A stretch of DNA of 64,000 nucleotides from Cristatella mucedo (Eukaryota; Bryozoa; Phylactolaemata; Cristatellidae). Below are positions 1-12,600 of the stretch, one piece after another. The notes under the pieces were generated by a model. It was not told the DNA's origin. It was given only the letters and a program-made list of their open reading frames with translations, and made no database searches. Every line of letters starts with the position of its first letter. The stretch's first letter is position 1. Position numbers and translations under genes: made by a program. The DNA lies in the NCBI GenBank assembly GCA_009760855.2, contig WPIO01000005.1, forward strand, positions 186,001 through 250,000. The letters run 5' to 3'.

Positions 1-399
1 GCTTGCACACGTCCCTTCACCCGCATGAGCAGTCTAGATGGCTCACAGTAAGGAACACTAAGGGCAATGGGCCGAGTTCAGCCCATGCCTCCAGCTACTC
101 CTATCGGAACGTCCAGTAGGCAGGCAAGTCGAAAGGCTAGGCAAGCATGAGTGCAGAGAAACCACGACTGCACGACGTGAGAGCAGCGGCACCACAAATG
201 GATTCACCCCGCAAATTCTTCGTATAGACTGAAAGCAGTATGGCCCGGCGACGAGGCTGCCGAACGATAAGACAAGCTACATTGGAGGAGGACACTGTGA
301 TGGGAGGCAAATGGCACAGAAAGGCCACATAAACCAATAAACCAGCAGCAGCAGCAGGCGATAGAGGCTGCTGACCGGCTGACATAAGACAGCGCTCAC
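1..399. other. Start of intron after exon 37
   Basis: The minus-strand intron begins at 399 and continues past the window edge. I see no WPD or HCSAG coding sequence and no recognisable repeat in this stretch. Confidence 0.6.
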
Positions 400-661
400 C
401 TGTCAGACACCACTAGAGGTGTGTCGGGCGAATCGGGCCAGTATCTGTGGCACTTCACTTTGCCGCTCTCCACGTCGAGCGTTAGCATCGCAACGACCTG
501 CACCTTTTGCTCCACAACCATTTGCCAGAAATGAGGTGTAGTCTGCGGCAACGGTCCCTGGCAAGCTATGTAATGAGACATGTCCTCGCCGAGGGGTATG
601 CGTATGTGACTGGCATTGATGTAATCATCGTCACCCGAGAGTATGACTCTGTTGTAGTCAT
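400..661 (-). CDS. PTPN13: Exon 37: PTP domain core, first half
   Basis: Residues 2709-2796. It completes LPYDYNRV and encodes [35 protein letters not shown] and [20 protein letters not shown], all conserved PTP motifs (DYINAS, ACQGPLP, FWQM, RYWP). The acceptor is TTTGCAG|AT; the donor is GACAG|GTGAGC, phase 2. The WPD loop and the HCSAG catalytic loop must lie in later exons beyond position 1. Confidence 0.96.
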
Positions 662-3600
662 CTGCAAAAGTAAACACTGACAGCTGCAGTCAAATGTCGT
701 GCGACGTTTGAGCTCATATGGTGCACACCGTACAGGTTGCAGCTAATTATGGTAGGGGCAAGCATTGATCATCTGCACCTGTTGAAGCAGCAAACAGTGT
801 CACAGTTTTTCCCCCGAAAAGTCACTACGAATCCCCAATAACAGATCGTGGAAGTTGGCAAGTGCTCGTTAAACGAATATAAAGACTGAGAACATGAATC
901 TTAACAGTTCCCACATATATTATAAAGCATAACTAGATTGCATGGCAGTAATTTGGTTTTAGCAAAGGTCACAAGCAATTTCAGCAAGTCTTAACAAGTT
1001 ATTTTGAAAATTCTACGCATAGAGATTCGGAGGGGACCTTCGGTGGCAAAAGCTTGTTGAGGCAAGCAAAGGCATGAACTGGAATATTTTTTACTTGTCC
1101 TAGGATTAACCCTTAGTTTAATTTTCCAACCTCTCCCCTTTGAATCTTGCTAAATCTGGCTCCTAATATGACTGTACACAAGTTTTCAACTGAGAAATAG
1201 TAGCCATCGTCATAACATCCGACAGTACTCGGTCTCAAATATCTCCAAAGATCGGATAACAAGCCACAAGGATTTCACATTTAAGCCCGTAGTGGCCCTA
1301 TTCTCAATAATTTGCCGGTAACCACAGCAGTACCATCTTTTTGCTTAAAGACAGCTGGTGATAGAGGCTTAAGGTAGATGTTCGGCTCCACACGTTCAAG
1401 TTAGCAGGTGGACCCAAACGACTCTTATGCAGTGGCCAAGGACTTGCTCTCATCGGCAGCTGATCTTCAGGCTGTACGTCAGGCAGTTAAGTGCAGCTGT
1501 TGTGTGACGGTTTTTCCAGCGGCATCACAATCTTTAGCCTTGCTATGGCCTTCTCAGGCGTTAGAAGCCAAGCATAAAGTCCGGTCTGCCGTTAAACATT
1601 TCGTACCTCAGTATAGGCGTCCCATCTAGACCATAGAAGGTCTGGTACTCTTTTCGGATCAAGTAAACCATTCTCTGCTGCCAGTTGTTGTGTGACAGTG
1701 GCTCCAGCGGCGGCTGTTCTAGTGGGAGTCTCGCGGAGACACAGTGGGTGCACGTGCACAGTAAACGAGACTCTGCTTTATTCCTCTCAACGGGCACACA
1801 TATGGGAGCTCGATCAATCGCAGCAGATGACACGAAATATAACCTGCATTAGTGGCCCGACGCTGCGCTGCTTCAATGGCTTAACTGTTTGACACAGCTG
1901 AGGCATGTGCATTAGTGTCAGGCGCTTTGCTAATTACAGCAGAAGCCGCAGGCGCACAACACACAGCCAGGTCTTGTTCCTCCCTTTCTCCCTAACTCTG
2001 ACCTGCTTAGACAGGGATACTTCATCCAAGATGGTCCATGTATTTGTGACATCCTATTGCCACTTCTGTAACTCACTGCTTGCAGGTCTTCCGGCCTATG
2101 CAATCAAGAGCTTACAGTTGGTGCAACAAAACTATGAAGCCAAGCTTTCCCACTGTGTTCGCCGCAACTGACACATTTGACACGTTACACCACTTCTTGG
2201 TGATAGGTCCTGGCTACCCATCAAGTAGCACATCTACATCAAGGTTCTGTCATGCACTTTTAAGCCTCCTCATTCTCTTGTACCGGCCTACCTATCCGAA
2301 ATGCTTCAAACTACCAGCCTCTAACCGACCAAAAATCCTTTGAAGACCGTGCCTTTAGTTCTTATGGTCCTAAAGCCTGGAACTCACTCCCGACTGGCAT
2401 CACTACATCGCCTGACTTGACGGCATTTACAATAAAGCCAAAAAAGCATCTGTTTCTCACAGCATTTGCTTCACCCATGTGAATTGTCCCGTGTGTGCTT
2501 ATGTGTGCTGGCACTGTGCATGTTATGATATCCCAAACCAAATTTAGAGGCTTCCTTTCATCATATGTAACTCGCCCAGAAAAATATTTGATTCACATAG
2601 GGTGCTGTACATTTTTCTCATATCATTGTTCTCGTAACTATTACTATCATTATTGACACAGATATAATTTACAGCCACATGTGGATAAACACCAACAGCT
2701 CTTTGGGCTCTTAGTGTGTGCCATAGCAGCTAAGTCGGTGCAAAGCTTCTGAATCCTCATGAATTTGCCAGACTGCCGATAGAGATAACCAGGGAATGAA
2801 GCCAAAAGGAAATCTTATCGCACTTGAAGCGCAACTCGCATGGCGGCCTAATATACTTGGCTGCTGAAAGGCAAGATGCAATAGAAGATCACTTGACGAC
2901 ATATCTCCACTCATCACTTCATTGGCCGGTACTCACTGCCTAGCACGTGCGCGAGTGGGAAGTGACATGCAATAAGCGGTTCTTTAAATATCTCTCATCA
3001 AATATAATATCAGAAGTACATGGCACCCCATACGTCAAGGTAGCTCTGTGCACTACTGCTGCTGCTGCCAAATAGTCGTCACTTACACGGCAGCACGTTT
3101 CGAAAACGATTGAGCGACTTGTTCTGTGGAGCTTTACCCTCGTGACAATCATCAGTCGGTTTGATGTTCTTCATAGCCTATCAATCGGCCGAAGTAGCCA
3201 GCAGTTGAAAATTCACCAACATCAACGCAGGGTGCTAGCAAAACAAATTTTAATTAATGGCGATTGCATTGCTACCTTGAACTCTTCGGATGGATCGTCG
3301 TTTGCGATTTTGATGCGCAGCTGGGCCAGCATGCGCTCCAGCATGCCTCCGACATAGAGGCCCTTGGCTCCTACTTTCACGAGTGGCAAGCTGCCCACCC
3401 ACTCGGCCACCACGTGTCGACCGAAAAGTGGCACGCCCACACTTTCCCCTCCATACCACGGGCTTCCCCGATTGCTGCGTCGCATCTGGGACCCTCTGGT
3501 CGGGTTGGCGGGCTTTCGCGGTTCGTGGGCATCCGATAGTTCGTCACCCTCAGAGACGTCGTCCGAGATGGAAAGTGTAAGAGAAGACAGTGGCACGAGA

Positions 3601-6600
3601 GGACTCTGTGCACCTGCACCTGAAGCCGGCGAAAAACGCTTCCGCAGAATTTCGCTCAGCGAGCCGTCACTGTCGTGAGCATCTTCAGTTGACTCTAAAA
3701 CGTGAGTGGATCGTTCACTCATGGTGCGATGGATCGTTCGCTCATGGTGCGATGGATCATACGCTCATGGTGCGATGGATCGTAAGCTCATGATGCGATG
3801 GATCGTTCACTCATGGTGCGATGGATCGTTCACTCATGGTGCGATGGATCGTTCACTCATGGTGCGATGGATCGTAGGCTCATGATGCGATGGATCGTAG
3901 GCTCATGATGCGATGGACCGTTCGCTCATGGTGCGATGGATCGTACGCTCATGGTGCGATGGATCGTACGCTCATGATGCGGTGAGCTACTCCACGCTTG
4001 CCTGATGCATGGTAGCCATGGTGCCCACCGATGGACACTTATTCGCTTAGCAGCTTGCAAACTTTCAGTCATAAAACGGTCTACACTACCCGAAAATATA
4101 CTAGACATTGGAAACATGATCAAAATCACACAGACTGCAGCTCTTAGGGAAGTAGGGAGCAGAAATCACAACCACTACCATCTCTCGTTCGCAAGCTCAT
4201 CGGGAGGACCCTTCGTCATAAATATAGACCTTCTGCAGCCGCTGCTCCTGCCAGCGCTCCAGCAGCCACGTAGCAAAGTTCTGCTGCTATAGATAGCTCA
4301 AACAGCTCGCAGTTGGCCATGGCAACACAGCCTCGCCCCAATCTTCTGCCACGTCAACGAAATATTGGCCCACCTGCTAGGCTCACCCCACTGGCTCTGA
4401 ATGGCCAAGTAACATGAGTCACGACATTGCAAAGACAATACACATGCATGTTTAAATAGCATGTTGCTTCTCCTCAATTCGTGGCTGGACAAACTGTGGA
4501 CATATTTTATATTCCAACTCCTACATTGATGTTCAATTGGGCTCATATCTGGGTTCTGTCTTGCCCAGCCCAAAATACAAAAGTGGTCATAGCTTTGGCC
4601 GAATGGGGTTGTCAAACAAGAGCTTTCACAATGCCTTCGGTATGCACGGGATCACTGGTGTGTGGCTAAATAAAATCCATTACCGTAAGGTATATGCTTG
4701 CCCCTCGGTCTCAGCCCAGGGGCACTCACTCTTCACGACCCTGGTCTTGACTTCGAGTCCTGCAGTGGGCAATCCTCTATTTTCCACTGAAAGTGGTGGT
4801 GATAGCCATCAAGGCTCTTCTGTAGCTATATGATGTAAATGAGGCTATTTAATCAGCTAACCGTTGGCCCTTTTAACCTAGCAGAATACCAACATTCTAC
4901 ACAATGCCCGAACAGTGTTCTGCATGCTTAATCCCCTGCATCTGGTGAAAGGTCCCGACACCAGCTGCACTTTAAGTAACTCCACAAATTACCACACCAC
5001 TGCAGTGTGCCTCTAGCTTTCGGAGACAAACATCTGGATACACTTTCTCCCGTTGTCTCCTATAAGCTGTGAGCCGAGTGAGGTTAAAAGAGCACAAACA
5101 TGGATTCGACAGTCCAGAGAAATTTGCTTTACTCAGCTGAGGTCCAGTACCGATATTCATGTGCTAATACAAACCTCCTTGCGGAAGTGCATAACGCTAA
5201 ACATATATATTTCATTTGTGCCCTAAGAGAACTTCATATCTACCCAGGCGTTTCACAATGGGCCTCAGGGCTCGAACCCAACGAACTTGGTCGTTAAAAG
5301 TGAGCACTTAACCCCAATGCTGAACCAGAGTGGCCAAACGCTAGGAAGTGGCTTCCTCTTAGCAACCCTGATATTCATGCCTCTCTTGGTCGTCCACTTT
5401 CAAATGATTCTTGAGCTGGCAGGAGTCCTGGAGAGCTCTGACTCTTTAATTTTCATGCAACTACTGAACCTACTGAACCATTGTCACCCACCTTCATTCA
5501 TTTTCCAATCCTCTGCTATCATCGCAGCAGCGATGTCTAGATCCTGATCCAGCGATTCATCGTCCTGGTCTGTTTAAATTTCCTCACATGGTAACTTCAG
5601 GTTCTCTAAAAGACTAATCTTCCTTGCCATTGCTCGATTTGAGTATTCTTATTTTGCAATGCAAATATAGCACCCCTTCAGGCACCATGTGAGCTTAAAA
5701 AACCCGGTCATCCTTTGCTGAGCACTACTCACCACTGAAAGCCTCCTGAGCCAAAAACGGCATGGCAGGATGGTATCCTCCAGAAGGCTTGGGTCTTGCC
5801 GAGGCGGCACACTAGGTAAGGCGGTTGTTTTTCACGAACTCGATCCCGAAGCCGTGGGTTCGAATCCTAAGGCAGGCAATCTTTTATTGCCGCTGCAAGC
5901 AGTGTCGATAGCCATAAAGGCTCTTCTGTCGCTATACAAAAAGGCTGTTGAATCAGCTGGTATTTTTTTGGCCGAGGGAGGGGGTAAGGTGCTTGCATTT
6001 CAAGACTCTGGTAGTGGGTTGGAGAGTCCTGACGCAGGCAATACTTTCTCGCCCACTGCAAACAGGAGATACACGATAAGGTTCTTGAACCAATACATAG
6101 ATGGCACTCTTTGACAAGCTAGCCCCTACTCTACTTTTGTACTTGGAAACTGAGCCCGGACATTTCACTGTGATCTCCTGTAGCCGCCTGGCAGTGCTTA
6201 CAAGCACACTCAACCCTAGTATTCGGGTGAACAGAAATAACTTTCTGGGTCAACGATTCGAAAAACTGATGAGCACTTTTCTATTCGATAGAAAACACAT
6301 TTTACTAATTATTTCATGACTGGTTTTTGCAATGCAGGTACATGACCATACACAACCCGAACTGTGCGATCACCTATCGCAATGCTGCCCACGTGAACAC
6401 ACCCATAAAATTGGCCGAATTTACTCTACCTTGGCTGCCAGATCTTGCACCCTTTGCAGTGCTGCTTAAGGAACCGACATCGAGCCTTGTCTGAGAAGTT
6501 CTGCCATGAGACATCGCATCGACAATGCTGGCCGATGCACGGCCAGTATTACTAGTGTTGGAATCATCAGGAAGGTCGAAGTCAAGATCGCTAGCAGGTG

Positions 6601-9600
6601 AGTGGTCATCACTGCTGTCACTTGACAGTGTGGCTCCTTTTACTTCGGTGTCTTCACGGAGAAGCACATTTAGACCTTCTACAATGCAATACAAGTGCAC
6701 AAGTTGCACATGTGGCAGCTCAAACGAAGGGTTCGGCTGGCCTGCAACAGGTGAGCAGCCCAGCTTCACCTAAATTTTCACGAAATTGATCAACAAAGAA
6801 TTTAGCGAATGGAGCACAGACACATACTAAGGCATCTTGGCAGAGCAACGTCGGCAGTGATAAATAAGGGCATGCATGATTATGAAAGTAATCAGATTAA
6901 ATGCCGAAAAAAGTAACAAAGCAAGGGTGTTATTAGCCTTACCTATAAGAGGCATGTGCCCGTAAGTAACTCCACAAAACCAAAAAATAAACTAGGGAGA
7001 CGTGACATTGAAGAGTTTTCTATAGCGAACTCAAAGCTAACATGGCTTTCGGTGAGCGTGCGATGGCCAATAGACATTGACAGATCTTTGTGATTCGTCC
7101 TTCGTGTGCATGTACCTGCTTAAACTATGCCTGCTGCTTCTGAATGTTACCACCAAATAGTTGATAATGTTTTATATGCAGCATCTGTAAAGTACCTAGA
7201 GAAAGATTCAATTCTCTGAGGGCGCTATACAAATATATAATTATTACTAATTGTAGAAGTTCAAAAGTCGGTGACCGACAGATGTGAAGCTTCTGTTCCC
7301 AAGGGTCTTTAAGCAAAGAAATTGGACAGCTTATGTATTGTCCACACAAGCCCGACATGACGTGGCTCCTTCACATCTAGCTGAACTGCTGCATCAGTTT
7401 CAGCCTCCTCATGCCCTCAGGTTCTGTATGGACAATAAATTAGCTGTTCCATTCCTCCGCTTAAAGACCGTTGGTGACAGAAGCTTTTGCCCTGCAGGTC
7501 CTAGACGGTAGAACTCACTTCCACAATTCGTACGCAACGACAACTACTCTCTTGCTGCCGACAAAGGCACACCCTTTTCAGCCGTCCTGAGCTGCTACTT
7601 CCATGCTACTCACTACCTCAACTGCTCTCATGACTCCTGCTATGCTTCTCACTTTCTCTTTGCTGTGTGAGATGACATAACATGCACAAATTCAGAATAC
7701 ACAGTCTCACCAAGGACAATGCATTAGGATGGAGCAAAGGCAGTAGGTGGATAGGTTTTGAACTTCTTTTGAATGACAAAATCATATCAGGAGTAATCGT
7801 GATGTCAGTTGGTAGTGAGTTCCAGCTTTGGGCAGCCTAGTCACTAAAAGCACACCTTCAAGGGAGACAATCCAATAACTCGAGTCAGATGAGCGGCGGT
7901 GTGATGGGAGGCCTGATTAGGAAGTATTTCAGTAAGTTAGGCTGAAGTAAGAGGACGTAAGGACCTACAGGTGAGTGATAAAACCTTGAAAAACATACGC
8001 TGCTTAATGGAGTGCCTGCACAGATTGGTGCAAAGTAGTGTAACATGGCAGTCATGACATTCAAGACAGACAAGCCTAGCTGACAAGTTTTGCACTAACA
8101 GAAAACATCATATTGCACAGGCCAGAATACCAACAAGTGGTGAGTTATATATAAATCATTCAGTCAAGCAACAGATTGACTTCAAGGTTTTGTCGCTCAC
8201 TTTTAGGTCCCTTCATTCTATGGCTCCAGCCTATCTCTCAGATATACTACCCCATCAGGCCAAGCATAGTACCACCCGCTTTTCGGAATCCAACAGTCTA
8301 GAAATACCTCGTACAAACCTCAAATCCTTTGGAGACCGTGCATTTAGTTCGTATGCTCCCAAAGCCTGGAACTCCCTCCCGACCTGCGTCAGAACATCCC
8401 CTGACCTGACCACATTTAAAAGGAACTTAAAAACACACCTATTTATGAAAACATTTAGTGGGTCCCTGTGATTCGTCCTTGATGTGCTTATGCGTGCTGA
8501 CACTGTGCATGCTGCCACTAACCACATTTGCATGCTGACCCTGTGCATGTCACCCCTAACCATATTATTCATTTTGTTTGTTTTTCAAGCATGATTTTAC
8601 TTACCATTCAATTGCATTTCCCTCTGCAGCAAATGTAAAGCGCCTAAAAAGAGATTAAGTTCTCTGAGGGCGCTTTATCAAGTGCATTATCATTATTATT
8701 ATTAAAATTATTATTTGTGAATTACAAAAGTCCAGTCGGAATTTCACAAATGCACGTATTTAAGAAAGTCCCAATTTTCGCAATGTTACATTGGTGAAAG
8801 TTGGCAGTCTGACTGTGAAGCTGAACTGGTCATCTAATGTACGAACGACTGTGCAATGCAAAGTCAGTCGTTCGTACATTCGTCGTTCGTACGTCAGTGA
8901 GATCAAGCTGCACAGTATCGTGTCCCAGATAAAGCTATTCCACGTGTCTAATGAACCTTTTGGAAATACGATGTAAATACACATCCAAAAGTAGAACAAA
9001 GGTAGTCATAGAAAGGAGCACAGCTTACCCTTGCCATCTGTTCCACTTGAAAGAGTGCTCAGCAAAACTCGTCCGCTATCGTTTATTTCTTTTGCAACGT
9101 CAGTTGACTCGCCATCAGTTGCACTTCTCAGGCTAGACGCGAGCAAGACTGACACGTCCTCCTCCGACGACGAGCTTTGCTCGCTCATGTCAGGTGAGGG
9201 CTCGACGGCTGGGCTTGCGTAGCGTGACTGCTGCCTGCAACAATAGCGAGCGATTGTCTGCAGTGTTAATGTTGCACATTACTGATCGATGAGAGGTGTT
9301 GCAACAGTGTGCACACCCAAATTTGAAGAGCACATGTCGGTGCTGCGCTCAGCACAAATGGACAACGAACGGCTAGATGTTTTGCATTCAAGTACGCATC
9401 TAGAGAGATAAGATAAAGATAGACTGTTTTAGCTCTCAAACCATGACAATCGCCAGTGCATTTTGTGCCCAATTCATATAGTCATCGGCTCTCAGATCAG
9501 TCCAAGCTCAAGCTATTGTATTTTTCGGGTATAATGCCAACTAGTGCCCAGCAATGAACCAAACCTCAAGCTATGGCTGTACTGACCAAGCTACGATGAA

Positions 9601-12600
9601 TGATGGTGATGAAAATAAAACATTTATATGGCACCCTAGGAGAACTAAATCTCTGTTAGGCACCTTGCATGTGCTGGAAAGGAGGCATGCCAATTAATAA
9701 GTGACGATAAGAGAGTGACCTAGATTTTACAGGCTGCCATGTGAGTCTCTGGAGGACAAGCAAATGGAAACGCACACATTTATTGTAAAACATCTATGCT
9801 ACAATAGTAATGGTGCTATCTGCGACTAGATGTAAAACTGCAAACTTTGGCCACTTTCTGTGCTGCAAAGTCTTAGCATAAATGAAGGTCCGTTAGAGCT
9901 ATGTGGTACCAGGCTATGAATTTGTTGTTCAATGCGACAGTACAGAGAACGAAAGGTGAACCATATTTTCTATTATCGAGTGGGCTGCAGAATTAAAAAC
10001 GACACTGAAAACTTGTAACAAACATGACCATATACTCAGCTAATTTTTAATTTGCAGCAAACAGCATAACAAAGTAAACAGGCACACTACACACTGGAAA
10101 CCACAAAAGTTGGGGCAGGCCATTTAAGCATTCCCTTGCTTTTAAATACCGTGACTTTCTTAGAAATTCAGCAGAATTCTGTATTTCAGTATCACGGGTA
10201 ACTGAACATACTAATGCAAAGGAAGATGTAGGAGCCATTAGTGAGACAAGCCCATAGTCTAATTACGTAAGTGGGTGAGGCGCTCCCAACTTGTTGCCAC
10301 CAGGATCGATGCAGGTCAACTATGTTGCACATCAAACTGCACAAGAGGTCTCCATACCATAATAGGGTTCATTTTACAGACCGATGTATGCAGCGTACAC
10401 CCATTGCAGGCTCTGGCATCTGGTGGAGTCATAGCCACCAGCCTGATTTGCAGCCAGTCATCCAGCGATGGCTCAAGTCCTCACAGGATTTCTTAATGTT
10501 ACTCAAAGAGTTTTCTTCTATTGAGCAGCGAAGTCAAGCATGGCACCCAGCAGTTGCTAAGCATTTTCTCTCCCTCTGACAAAATGTTGCACACGTGGAA
10601 TACTCTAGGTGCGTGCATGCTGGAACTAAGATGATATAATGCAATTGTAAAGCGCCTAGAAAGAGATTGATTTCTCTGAGGGCGCTTTATCGGGTGCATT
10701 ATTATTATTATTATTATTATTATTATCCGAGTATAAAATGCCTGCAAAGTAGGACTCGCAGGGGAGGGGGCTGTACACGCAGATAAATTCGAAGAGCAAA
10801 GCAGTCACACAGTCCAAAAACCTGAACTACAGCCCTAGGAGGGAAGAAACCTAGTTGCTGCATTTAATAGAAACACTGATCATGTGACAATATGGCGATG
10901 GTTCTCATTTGATTACTTATGATAATTGTGAACATTAACATGATTGACCATGCAGGATACCTTTCTTTCCTAGCATTTCTTTCTTTCCTAGCATTTCTTT
11001 TCTATTTCTTTTATTTCTATTTTTATTTCTATTTTTTTCTATTTCTATATCTATATATTTCTATTTCTTTTATTTATTATTTCTATTATTTCTATTTCTT
11101 TTCTAATTTCCTTTCTTTTCATTTCTTTCCTAGCATTTCCTAGCATTTCCTAGCATTTCTTTCTATCAACTTTCGGTAATTTCTTCTCTTGAAGTGAGTT
11201 ATACAGTGCCTGAATAGAGATTGGGGTTCTCTTATTGCACTATAAAAAGGCTTATTATTGTTATTATTCGGCTAACCAGCAGATAACATGGCCAGGCCAG
11301 TTGGTGCACAACTCTGTAGCTGGGCTTGTCTAACGTAAATGGCAGCACCTGCTACGTTACACCATTTCTCACCGACCTGCACTGGCCCCACATCAAACCA
11401 TGCATCGGCTATAAGGTTACGTCACTCACTTCCCTTTATTCCCTTGTTCCGGCCTCCCTATCAAAATACTTCCTCGGCAGGCTTCGACTCGTATCACACA
11501 CTCACTTTATCACACACTAACTTTAGTCGTTCAGCTGTGCCTCCAGCTAACCTCAAACCCCTTGGAGACTATGCCTTCTGTTTGTATATGCCAAAAGTCT
11601 TAGTGCGCAAAACAAATATTGTATTGTTATTATTATTATTATTTAAATCTTTTTTTGCCGAAGCATTTAAAATTTTCAGCTAATGAGTGGACAGCCCAGC
11701 ACAATAGTATGATGCTACTGAGCAGAAGCAATAACGATCAGAGAGGTATGACCAACCAGAAAAAGCTATACATTAATACATAATAACTATTAAAATGTTA
11801 TGCTCATAAAGCATACCTTGCCAGTACTAACTGAACAATGCCTTGGAGTTGCCTTATGAGTGCCACTGCCTTGGGTTGAGTATAGCCTGCAATGTTCACG
11901 TCGTTGACCTAGAAAATAATGACAACCTGAGATCAAGACCACATGTCAACCGGCTAAACGGTTTCAATGCATGGCAGCTGTAAGCACTCTATTTAAAGAT
12001 GGCATGGTCCAATCAAAATATAAGAACATCAATCTTCTTTAGACATAAAAACTTCCTAGATTTAAGATTGCTTGCCGGCAGAGCTTACTGAAAACAGTCA
12101 CAACGAACAATCGCCACATTTTCTATAATCGCTTAGATGATTTCCACTGAGTCAAAGCCACTGACGAGCTTCTAAACAGATAGCGTGCCCTCGATTGCAC
12201 CTGCTCACTACATGTCTGCCTGCTGTGTGCAACAGCAGGTGGCATGGCTTGGAAGCAAAACCGAACGTGCCAAAGAGGCATAGCCTGGTAAGATGGATAT
12301 CGATGTGCTTGGATTGCAAACTTGCCCGGAGGCTAGCAAGCATTGGACACAATACCTTCAACAGTCGGTCGCCAGCATGCAGGCGTCCATCTGCCTCAGC
12401 AACACCACCCGCAGTAATGGCCTTGACGAATGCATACAGGTGGCCATCCTGCTCTTCGCAGTTGATACTGAAACCCAGACCGCCACCGGGAGGCTTGGTC
12501 AGGCTGACTCGGATGACATCCTGTAGAAAAGGCAAGATGAATTGAAGAAATCTCGATGGGTGTTCATGTCAAGCTGCCAAGCGGTCACGCACATGGAAAA

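Noticed and set aside
1561-1833. 90-codon minus-strand ORF
   Set aside because: It overlaps the LTR-like repeat and does not match the WPD or catalytic region of a PTP.
2711-2917. Minus-strand ORF between exons 37 and 36
   Set aside because: Exons 36 and 37 join in phase and are colinear with the PTP domain, so no exon is needed; content has no PTP similarity.
3705-3981. CRISPR-like array
   Set aside because: Units are contiguous 23-bp repeats without unique spacers, in a eukaryotic intron; it is a minisatellite.
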